Below are positions 1 to 6,297 of a stretch of 7,410 bases of DNA, in pieces. Source of the DNA: Chitinophagaceae bacterium (lineage in GTDB: Bacteria > Bacteroidota > Bacteroidia > Chitinophagales > Chitinophagaceae). Within the stretch, counting starts at the first letter, position 1. Each line of letters opens with the position of its first letter. The notes under the pieces are model-generated. The model was not told where the DNA came from. It was given only the letters and a program-made list of their open reading frames with translations, and made no database searches. Location: the NCBI GenBank assembly GCA_021323155.1, contig JAJTCI010000113.1, positions 1-7,410 on the forward strand, given 5' to 3'. Both the position numbers and the translations under genes were made by a program.

Positions 1-688
1 CAGCGACGAGACACTTAAACAACTGAGTGCATGCCTCGGCGGTGTTACCTCAATGCCGGGGGCCACCGGGTATTCACTTTTCAGAAACACGGCCTATACG
101 GTTGCAGCTAAAACAGGTACAGCCCTGGTGGCGAATGGTACCCGCGGTTATGCGGATAAGATATACCAGTCTTCATTCGCCGGTTTCTTCCCGGTGGAGA
201 ACCCGCAGTTCACCATCGTTGTTGTGATCAAGAATAAGCCGCATGCAGAAAAATTTTATGGTGCGTCTGTCGCTGGTCCTGTGTTCAAAGAAATATCCGA
301 CAGGCTGTATACACTTTTTGTTAAGCAGAACGACCAGTTGTATACCGCCACTGCTTCCCGGGACAGTTCCAGTACGCATTATGCAGGATATTCCGCCGAC
401 GTGAAGCAGGTATTGGACAAGATCAACTGGAAATATGCGGCCCCTTCAAAGGAGGAGGACTTTGTTTCGGTTGTTACACAGGATAAAAAGGCGGCGGTCT
501 ATAACCTAAATATAAAAGGCAATGTGATGCCGGTGCTCCGGGGCATGACACTGAAAGATGCGCTTGCTGCCTGCGAACAGATCGGTCTTAAACTGGCAGT
601 GAACGGGAAGGGGAAAGTGTTTACGCAGTCGGTACAACCGGGTATAGCGATCGCTAAAGGACAATTGATAAATATTGAACTGAAATAG
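1..688 (+). CDS. ftsI: Division-specific peptidoglycan transpeptidase (class B PBP, FtsI/PBP3 type) with C-terminal PASTA domain, 3' part only
   Basis: The gene enters from the left edge. The first whole codon is at 2, giving 228 visible residues and a TAG stop at 686-688. The KTGTA box at visible residues 37-41 is the third conserved motif of penicillin-binding transpeptidases. It is followed by SSFAGFFP (57-64) and GPVFKEI (92-98), the usual end of the class B PBP catalytic domain. The SxxK serine and SxN motifs must lie outside the window. After a linker, the last 60 or so residues (about 168-228) read as one PASTA domain, with the typical V/MPxLxGMTLxDAL pattern and a final short beta strand. 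The protein should be anchored in the inner membrane with its catalytic part in the periplasm, cross-linking septal peptidoglycan made by FtsW. Position before murE in a dcw cluster supports FtsI over other class B PBPs. A sporulation paralogue is unlikely in this setting. Confidence 0.93.
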   Translation, partial: SDETLKQLSACLGGVTSMPGATGYSLFRNTAYTVAAKTGTALVANGTRGYADKIYQSSFAGFFPVENPQFTIVVVIKNKPHAEKFYGASVAGPVFKEISDRLYTLFVKQNDQLYTATASRDSSSTHYAGYSADVKQVLDKINWKYAAPSKEEDFVSVVTQDKKAAVYNLNIKGNVMPVLRGMTLKDALAACEQIGLKLAVNGKGKVFTQSVQPGIAIAKGQLINIELK

Positions 689-2151
689 TGGCAAAGCTAC
701 AAGACATATTATACAAGGTTCATCTGGAGTCTGTGGAAGGTAAAACAGACCTGGAAGTGAAAGACGTGCAGATCGACTCGCGCCGTGTATCCCAGGGTTC
801 GCTCTTTGTAGCCATCCGGGGCGTGCAGGCGGATGGTCACCAATTCATTGCCCGGGCGGTAGAACAGGGTGCGGTCGCAATCCTTTGCGATACGCTGCCG
901 GAAGAGCGACATGAAACAGTGACTTACATAAAGGTCACGAATACCAATGAGGCAGTAGCTTATATCGCGCACAATTTTCATGGTGAGCCGTCATCCCGGC
1001 TTCGACTTGTGGGCGTCACTGGTACCAATGGCAAAACGACGATTGCGACCTTGCTGTTCAAATTGTTCATGCAATTAGGTCATAAAGCAGGCTTGATCAG
1101 CACTGTTCAGAACCAGATTGGAAATGAAGTTATCCCGGCAACGCATACCACGCCCGACGCAGTGAGTCTAAACGCGCTTTTGAAACAGATGGCCGATGCA
1201 GGATGCGAATACGCTTTTATGGAAGTGAGCTCCCATGCGGTTCACCAGCACCGGACCACGGCATTGCAGTTCGCGGGCGGGTTGTTCAGTAACATCACGC
1301 ATGACCACCTGGACTATCATAAAACATTCGACGAGTATATCCGGGTAAAAAAGAGTTTTTTCGACCACCTGCCGGCCGGTGCATTTGCTATCTCTAACGC
1401 TGATGACAAACGCGGGACGGTGATGCTGCAGAATACACCAGCTAAAAAATATTTCTATAGCCTCAAAACGGTGGCGGACTTCAAAGGAAAGATTCTTGAA
1501 AACGCACTCACCGGGCTGCTGATGCTGGTGAATGAAAAGGAAGTGCACTTCCGGTTGATCGGTGAATTCAATGCGTACAATCTTCTCGCCGTATATGGTG
1601 CCGCTACCTGCCTGGGGAAATCCAAAGAAGATGTACTTACGGCGTTGAGTATGTTATCGGGAGCGGAGGGAAGATTTGACTATACCGTCAGTGATTCCGG
1701 CATCGTCGGCATCGTGGATTATGCGCATACACCGGATGCATTGGAGAACGTACTGGCCACAATAAAAAAATTGAAAAAGGGACACGAGCAGGTGATCACT
1801 GTAGTTGGTTGTGGCGGTGACAGGGATAAAACCAAACGTCCCATTATGGCGCAGGCCGCCTGCGACCTGAGTGATAAAGCCATCTTCACCAGTGACAATC
1901 CCCGTACGGAAGACCCCCTGGAGATACTAAAAGATATGGAGTCGGGTTTGAATACTTCGGCTAAAAGAAAGTACATCACGATCAGCGACAGGAAAGAGGC
2001 GATCAAAACCGCGGTCAGCCTCGCAAAGACCGACGATATTATACTAGTGGCCGGTAAGGGACACGAAAAATACCAGGATATCAATGGAGTAAAAAATGAT
2101 TTTGACGATAAGGCTGTATTAAAAGAAATGTTTGAACTAATGAATAAGTAA
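688..2151 (+). CDS. murE: UDP-N-acetylmuramoyl-L-alanyl-D-glutamate--2,6-diaminopimelate ligase
   Basis: Cytoplasmic Mur ligase that adds the third stem-peptide residue to UDP-MurNAc-L-Ala-D-Glu using ATP. The 487-residue length is normal for MurE. Visible motifs: IDSRRVSQGSLFVAIRG (29-45) in the N-terminal UDP-binding domain, the ATP P-loop GVTGTNGKTT (109-118, K116), HTTPD (153-157), EVSSHA (179-184), ITHDHLDYH (203-211), the likely carbamylated lysine at K221 or K222, DYAHTPDAL (344-352) and GKGHE (456-460). DNPR at 403-406 is the family signature for meso-diaminopimelate, as opposed to lysine. The start is the GTG at 688, whose G is also the last base of the ftsI TAG stop; it gives an N-terminus (MAKLQDILYKV) that fits MurE, and translation is probably coupled to ftsI. 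No strong Shine-Dalgarno precedes it. Identity is very secure. Confidence 0.97.
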   Translation: MAKLQDILYKVHLESVEGKTDLEVKDVQIDSRRVSQGSLFVAIRGVQADGHQFIARAVEQGAVAILCDTLPEERHETVTYIKVTNTNEAVAYIAHNFHGEPSSRLRLVGVTGTNGKTTIATLLFKLFMQLGHKAGLISTVQNQIGNEVIPATHTTPDAVSLNALLKQMADAGCEYAFMEVSSHAVHQHRTTALQFAGGLFSNITHDHLDYHKTFDEYIRVKKSFFDHLPAGAFAISNADDKRGTVMLQNTPAKKYFYSLKTVADFKGKILENALTGLLMLVNEKEVHFRLIGEFNAYNLLAVYGAATCLGKSKEDVLTALSMLSGAEGRFDYTVSDSGIVGIVDYAHTPDALENVLATIKKLKKGHEQVITVVGCGGDRDKTKRPIMAQAACDLSDKAIFTSDNPRTEDPLEILKDMESGLNTSAKRKYITISDRKEAIKTAVSLAKTDDIILVAGKGHEKYQDINGVKNDFDDKAVLKEMFELMNK

Positions 2152-2170
2152 TAAATGAACAGGTGAACTG

Positions 2171-2218
2171 ATGATCTCCAACGAAGGAGGTCGCGGTTCG
2201 CTGTTGACCACCAACTAA
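2171..2218 (+). other. Possible 15-codon upstream ORF ending next to the mraY start
   Basis: ATG at 2171 opens MISNEGGRGSLLTTN and stops with TAA at 2216-2218, one base before the mraY ATG at 2220. Nothing in the peptide is recognisable. It could be a chance ORF, or a short translated leader that delivers ribosomes to mraY. An AAGGAGG lies inside it, too far downstream to serve its own start. Evidence is position only. Confidence 0.15.
2184..2212 (+). promoter_or_regulatory. Strong Shine-Dalgarno-like AAGGAGG within a possible hairpin upstream of mraY
   Basis: AAGGAGG at 2184-2190 is a near-perfect Shine-Dalgarno core, but it ends 29 bases before the mraY ATG at 2220, too far for ordinary use. 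GGAGGTC (2186-2192) can pair with GACCACC (2206-2212) with one A-A mismatch around a 13-base loop. That would hide the core or shorten its effective distance to the ATG. The stem is short and not followed by a U run, so it is not a terminator. A regulatory role is inference only. Confidence 0.25.
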
Positions 2219-2219
2219 T

Positions 2220-3506
2220 ATGCTGTACCACTTTTTTATCTGGCTTAGGGAAGAGTTTGACGTACCAGGCACGGGCCTGTTCCAGTTTCTCACTTTCCGT
2301 GCGGCAATGGCCATCGTGCTGTCGTTGCTCATTGCCACCATATTTGGTAAGCGTATCATCCGTTATCTCCAGAGGAAGCAGATCGGGGAGAGTGTACGGG
2401 AACTCGGCCTTGCCGGTGAATCACAAAAGAAAGGCACGCCAACAATGGGTGGACTGATCATATTACTTGCCATTGTAATTCCAACGCTGTTATTCGCCGA
2501 CCTCACCAAGATATACATCCGCCTGATGCTGCTGTCAACCGTATGGCTGGGTATCATTGGCTTCCTGGATGACTATTTTAAAATAAAGGCGAGGCGCACC
2601 GCGCAGGAGAGAGGAGAGAAATATAAGAAGAAAGACAGTGATGGACTTGCGGGTGTTTCGAAGATCATTGGACAGGTAGGATTGGGGATCATCATCGGCC
2701 TGACGTTATACTTCAGTGACAGCGTGGTAGTAGAGCGGGAATACCTAGGTACCTCGCCCAGTATCGACGGTGTACCGGTGATCGTGCGCAACGTGAACGG
2801 TGACGAAAGAAAGTTCGTAAAGGCGAAAGAGCCGATCACGACGATTCCATTTGTAAGAGACCATGAGTTCAATTATAGCCGGCTGATCAGTTGGATCGGT
2901 CCTGGTGCGGAGAAATACACCTGGGTCGTGTATGTATTGATTGTTACGTTTATCATCACTGCCGTCTCAAACGGTGCGAATATCACGGATGGGCTGGATG
3001 GACTTGCGGGAGGGGTCAGCGCGATCATCGGTGGTGGCCTCGGCATATTCATCTATGCCAGCGGTAATTACCTGCTCGCAGATTACCTGAAGATCATGTA
3101 CATCCCGAACCTCGGTGAATTGAGCATATTCGTGGCCGCGTTCATCGGGGGTTGTATCGGGTTCCTCTGGTATAACGCATACCCGGCCCAGGTGTTCATG
3201 GGCGATACGGGCAGTCTTGCACTTGGCGGCATCATCGCTTCACTGGCCATTATTGTAAGGAAAGAATTGCTGATACCGATCTTCTGCGGGGTATTCCTTG
3301 TAGAAAATCTCAGCGTGATGATCCAGGTGATCTATTTCAAATACACGAAACGGAAGTACGGTGAAGGGAGACGCGTGTTCCTGATGAGCCCGCTGCATCA
3401 CCATTACCAGAAGAAAGGTTACCATGAAAGTAAGATAGCGGTGCGGTTCTGGATCGTGACGGTGTTATTGGTAGTGCTGTCAATAGTGACGTTGAAAATA
3501 AGATAG
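2220..3506 (+). CDS. mraY: Phospho-N-acetylmuramoyl-pentapeptide-transferase (lipid I synthase)
   Basis: Polytopic inner-membrane enzyme that moves phospho-MurNAc-pentapeptide from UDP onto undecaprenyl phosphate to make lipid I. Visible motifs: GTPTMGG (72-78), the Asp pair in GFLDDYFK (D117, D118), TDGLDGLAGG (256-265), FMGDTGSLALGG (326-337, catalytic-type D329) and the histidine cluster PLHHHYQ (391-397). About ten hydrophobic helices are visible, starting at 23-42 and ending at 407-426. The protein has 428 residues against about 360 in E. coli. Most of the excess lies between the helix ending near 165 and the one beginning near 235, a hydrophilic stretch (EREY, NGDERK, FVRDHEFNYSR) expected outside the membrane. 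The ATG at 2220 is the first start after an in-frame TGA at 2205 and gives a typical N-terminus. It lies between murE and murD in the conserved order. Confidence 0.97.
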   Translation: MLYHFFIWLREEFDVPGTGLFQFLTFRAAMAIVLSLLIATIFGKRIIRYLQRKQIGESVRELGLAGESQKKGTPTMGGLIILLAIVIPTLLFADLTKIYIRLMLLSTVWLGIIGFLDDYFKIKARRTAQERGEKYKKKDSDGLAGVSKIIGQVGLGIIIGLTLYFSDSVVVEREYLGTSPSIDGVPVIVRNVNGDERKFVKAKEPITTIPFVRDHEFNYSRLISWIGPGAEKYTWVVYVLIVTFIITAVSNGANITDGLDGLAGGVSAIIGGGLGIFIYASGNYLLADYLKIMYIPNLGELSIFVAAFIGGCIGFLWYNAYPAQVFMGDTGSLALGGIIASLAIIVRKELLIPIFCGVFLVENLSVMIQVIYFKYTKRKYGEGRRVFLMSPLHHHYQKKGYHESKIAVRFWIVTVLLVVLSIVTLKIR

Positions 3507-3582
3507 TCAGGATGTCAATAGGTCGTTAAGCGCCAGTGTGCCTCAATGACTCTTTGACCAATGACACAACCACTTTATAAAA
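3507..3582. other. mraY-murD gap with no clear signal
   Basis: This 76-base gap is the longest non-coding stretch here. It holds two copies of CAATGAC (3544-3550 and 3559-3565), a GGTC/GACC inverted pair (3521-3524 and 3556-3559), and an A-rich TTTATAAAA just before the murD ATG, as is common ahead of Bacteroidota genes. I find no Bacteroidota-type promoter (TTTG, about 20 bases, TAnnTTTG), no Shine-Dalgarno of note and no terminator. Confidence 0.5.
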
Positions 3583-4923
3583 ATGAAACATCGGTTAGTA
3601 ATACTGGGAGCCGGCGAAAGCGGAATCGGTGCCGCATTACTCGGTGTACAGAAAGGTTACGAGGTGTTTGTGAGTGACGGCGGGCCGATTAAAGAAAAGT
3701 ACAAAAAAGAGCTCTTTGATTACGAAATAGAATTTGAAGAAGGCAAACACACGGAAGAAAAGATCCTGAATGCCAGCGAAGTGATGAAAAGCCCGGGCAT
3801 ACCGGAAACGAATGAAATGGTGAGGAAGATCAGGTCAAAAGGGATCGAAGTGATCAGCGAGATCGAACTCGCGTATCGATTCAAAGGTGATAGCAGGATC
3901 GTGGGTATCACCGGTAGCAATGGAAAAAGCACGTGTACCTCGCTCATACACCATATCTGTGTGAAAGGCGGGCTGGATGCGGCGCTGGTGGGAAACATCG
4001 GCTACTCGTTCGCTAGACAGGTGGCTGTAGATCCAAAACCCGTGTACGTTGCCGAGATCAGTTCTTTTCAACTCGATGATATCAAGACGTTCAGGCCGGA
4101 CATCGCTGTGTTGCTGAATATAACAGAGGATCACCTGGACCGCTACGAATACCGGTTTGAGAACTATATAGACAGCAAGTTCCGGATCATCGAAAATCAA
4201 ACGAGCGAAGATCATTTCATCTATAATATGGACGATGAAGTGATTGCAAACAAACTAGAGATACTGAAACCAAATACTAACCCATTACCATTTTCTATGA
4301 AACAGGAAACAAAGAAAGGCGGATACATTAAAGGCGACCAAATGATGCTGCGTATACAGGAAGAAAGAGTGAGTATGAGCATTTACGACTTTGCATTAAA
4401 GGGCAAACACAATAATTACAACACTATGGCAGCAGGTATCGCAGCAGCCACGCTTGGCATCCGGAAAGAAAAGATCAGGGAAGCGGTAATGGATTTTCAG
4501 AGCCTGGAACACCGGATGGAACACATCGCGACGGTACGCGGCGTTGAGTTTATTAACGACAGCAAGGCTACCAACGTCAATAGTACATGGTACGCCCTGG
4601 AGAGTATGAATAAGCCAACGATCCTGGTGTTGGGTGGAACGGACAAGGGGAACGATTATACGCTGATCGAGGAACTGGTAAAAGAAAAGGTAAAGGCCAT
4701 TGTGTGTATGGGGCTGGATAATAAAAAGATCATCGCGGCTTTTAATGGGAAAGTGCCCATGATCATCGAGACCAACAATGCTAAGGACGCAGTATCGCAT
4801 TCGTTCCGACTGGCCGCTAAAGGTGACGTGGTGCTTTTGAGCCCCGCCTGCGCAAGTTTCGACCTGTTCAAGAATTATGAAGACCGCGGCACGCAGTTTA
4901 AGGAAGCCGTGAAGGAGTTGTAA
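3583..4923 (+). CDS. murD: UDP-N-acetylmuramoyl-L-alanine--D-glutamate ligase
   Basis: Cytoplasmic Mur ligase that adds D-glutamate to UDP-MurNAc-L-Ala with ATP, the step before MurE. The 446 residues match the family length. Domain 1 is a Rossmann-like fold starting LVILGAGESGIG (5-16), with KSPGIP at 69-74. Domain 2 has the P-loop GITGSNGKST (108-117, K115), EISSFQLD (158-165), NITEDHLDRY (179-188) and the expected carbamylated lysine K199 in DSKFRI. Domain 3 holds NDSKATN (325-331), LGGTDKGNDY (350-359) and LSPACASFDLFKN (419-431), a stretch diagnostic for MurD among the Mur ligases. All key residues are present. The ATG at 3583 is preceded by an A-rich segment rather than a Shine-Dalgarno, and the N-terminus fits the family. 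It ends with TAA at 4921-4923, the first of several closely spaced TAA codons. Confidence 0.97.
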   Translation: MKHRLVILGAGESGIGAALLGVQKGYEVFVSDGGPIKEKYKKELFDYEIEFEEGKHTEEKILNASEVMKSPGIPETNEMVRKIRSKGIEVISEIELAYRFKGDSRIVGITGSNGKSTCTSLIHHICVKGGLDAALVGNIGYSFARQVAVDPKPVYVAEISSFQLDDIKTFRPDIAVLLNITEDHLDRYEYRFENYIDSKFRIIENQTSEDHFIYNMDDEVIANKLEILKPNTNPLPFSMKQETKKGGYIKGDQMMLRIQEERVSMSIYDFALKGKHNNYNTMAAGIAAATLGIRKEKIREAVMDFQSLEHRMEHIATVRGVEFINDSKATNVNSTWYALESMNKPTILVLGGTDKGNDYTLIEELVKEKVKAIVCMGLDNKKIIAAFNGKVPMIIETNNAKDAVSHSFRLAAKGDVVLLSPACASFDLFKNYEDRGTQFKEAVKEL

Positions 4924-4945
4924 GAAATAAGAAATAAGAAATAAG
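4921..4945 (+). repeat. Tandem 7-base repeat TAAGAAA, about 3.6 copies, at the end of murD
   Basis: Exact TAAGAAA units begin at 4921, 4928 and 4935, and a partial unit (TAAG) begins at 4942. The first unit contains the murD stop. Because seven is not a multiple of three, TAA appears in all three forward frames within 17 bases. The repeat ends about 28 bases before the ftsW ATG. It may be replication slippage, a stop cassette, or both; the sequence cannot tell. Confidence 0.9.
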
Positions 4946-4973
4946 GAAGTGGGATTTTGACTATTTGAAATTT

Positions 4974-6242
4974 ATGTCAGAGCCGATAAACATAAGGGAT
5001 ATAACTTTCGCCTCGCTGAACAGGCAGCGATTGTTGCGTAATACACGCGGCGATAAATACATATGGGCTATCGTGATACTCCTGGCGCTCACCTCGCTGC
5101 TGGTGGTGTACAGCGCGACCGGTTCGCTGGCCTACAAACTGTACAAGGGTAATACGGAAGTGTACCTGTTCAAACAGCTTTCCTTTATCATCCTGGGGCT
5201 GTTGCTGATCTATTTCCTGCACCGGATCAACTATACACTGTATACAAGGGTAGCGACCGTGCTCTTCCTTGTTTCCATCCCATTGCTGTTATACACGCTT
5301 TTCTTCGGTGCCACGATCAACGAAGGCAGCCGGTGGATCAAACTGCCCGTCATAAATATGACCATGCAAACCTCCGACCTGGCGAAACTCGCGTTGTTCA
5401 TGTACATCTCGAAGTTGCTCAGCAAGAAACAAGAGGTGATCAAAAGCTTCCGGCATGGGTTCGTCCCGATCATTACGCCGGTAATTATCATCTGCGGACT
5501 AATCGCGCCGGCGAATCTCTCTACGGCTTTGCTTACCGGCGCGACTTCGCTGATGCTGATGTTCATTGGCAGGGTGAGTGTGAAACACATACTGCTGGCG
5601 ATCATGGTCGCGCTTATCCCAGTCGCTTTGTTAGTGAGTGTGGCGGTGATGACCTACGACAAAGAAGAGGGCAAGAGCACGATCAGTAAAGCGGCGAATG
5701 TTGGCCGGGTATCAACGTGGATCAAACGCGTGCAGGACTTTATGTACGCGAAAGATGAAGCGGTGCCTTACCAGGTACAACAGGCGAAGATCGCGATTGC
5801 CAACGGGGGGATCGTGATGGGGAAAGGCCCGGGCAACAGCACCTCGAGAAATTTCCTGCCGCATCCATACTCCGATATGATCTACCCGATCATCATCGAA
5901 GAATACGGGTTGATGGGTGGCTTATTTATCATATTCCTGTACCTGGCTTTCTTGTTCCGGTGCATCAGCATCTTCAAACGGTGTCCTTATGCATTCGGTG
6001 CATTCCTGGCACTGGCGTTGAGTTTTACGCTGGTGATCCAGGCACTCGCCAACATGGCAGTCGGAGTTAACCTGACACCAGTTACAGGGGTAACATTACC
6101 GTTGATCAGCATGGGTGGAACATCTTTTCTTTTCACCTGTGCCGCCATCGGTATCATATTGAGTGTGGCAAGGAACGTTGAGCAACTGGAAGGGAAAGAG
6201 CCTATAGTGGAAGAAGAAAAGAAACTGACATCGATTGGTTAA
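4974..6242 (+). CDS. ftsW: Septal peptidoglycan glycosyltransferase FtsW (SEDS family)
   Basis: Inner-membrane SEDS polymerase that links lipid II into glycan strands at the division site, working with FtsI. From the ATG at 4974 it has 422 residues. The N-terminal 25 or so are cytoplasmic and basic, followed by about ten hydrophobic helices from residue 29 on. SEDS landmarks: NEGSRWIKL (106-114), NLSTALL (171-177, where PDxGTA is common), GKGPGNSTSRNFLPHPYSD (273-291) whose D291 matches the catalytic Asp region of the family, EEYGLMGG (299-306), and PVTGVTLPLISMGGTS (359-374). The tail (392-422) is cytoplasmic and acidic. An in-frame TTG at 4965 would add three residues (MKF), but the ATG is preferred. 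RodA is the main alternative, but the murD-murG location and the PVTG...GGTS end favour FtsW. Confidence 0.95.
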   Translation: MSEPINIRDITFASLNRQRLLRNTRGDKYIWAIVILLALTSLLVVYSATGSLAYKLYKGNTEVYLFKQLSFIILGLLLIYFLHRINYTLYTRVATVLFLVSIPLLLYTLFFGATINEGSRWIKLPVINMTMQTSDLAKLALFMYISKLLSKKQEVIKSFRHGFVPIITPVIIICGLIAPANLSTALLTGATSLMLMFIGRVSVKHILLAIMVALIPVALLVSVAVMTYDKEEGKSTISKAANVGRVSTWIKRVQDFMYAKDEAVPYQVQQAKIAIANGGIVMGKGPGNSTSRNFLPHPYSDMIYPIIIEEYGLMGGLFIIFLYLAFLFRCISIFKRCPYAFGAFLALALSFTLVIQALANMAVGVNLTPVTGVTLPLISMGGTSFLFTCAAIGIILSVARNVEQLEGKEPIVEEEKKLTSIG

Positions 6243-6246
6243 TAAA

Positions 6247-6297
6247 ATGGATACCGGACAGGAAAAGCGCCGTTGGAGCGACCCAAGAACAGAATGA
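6247..6297 (+). other. Possible 16-codon ORF whose stop overlaps the murG start
   Basis: ATG at 6247 opens MDTGQEKRRWSDPRTE and ends with TGA at 6295-6297, which overlaps the murG ATG as ATGA. That arrangement is typical of translational coupling, but the peptide resembles nothing known and the ORF is short enough to be chance. A GGACAGGAAA stretch (6256-6265) lies inside it. Confidence 0.15.

Noticed and set aside
1719..2231. 170-residue minus-strand ORF over murE
   Set aside because: Antisense to strongly conserved murE coding sequence, with no recognisable motif; a shadow of the real gene.
3551..3582. Promoter before murD (TTTG at 3553, TTTATAAAA near 3575)
   Set aside because: No TAnnTTTG element at the right distance; the A-rich end is better seen as part of the translation start region.
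3561..3700. ATG at 3561 opening an ORF overlapping murD
   Set aside because: Different frame from murD, no recognisable product, and it ends inside murD; a shadow ORF.
4965..4973. TTG as start of ftsW
   Set aside because: It adds only three residues; the ATG at 4974 is a stronger start codon and gives a sensible N-terminus.
4950..4976. Bacteroidota-type promoter before ftsW (TTTTG, TATTTG)
   Set aside because: The elements are about 5 bases apart, not about 20, and TATTTG lacks the two-base spacer of TAnnTTTG.
6273..6293. TTG as start of murG
   Set aside because: It adds a seven-residue lead (MERPKNR) not expected before the GGGTGGH loop; the ATG at 6294 fits the family.
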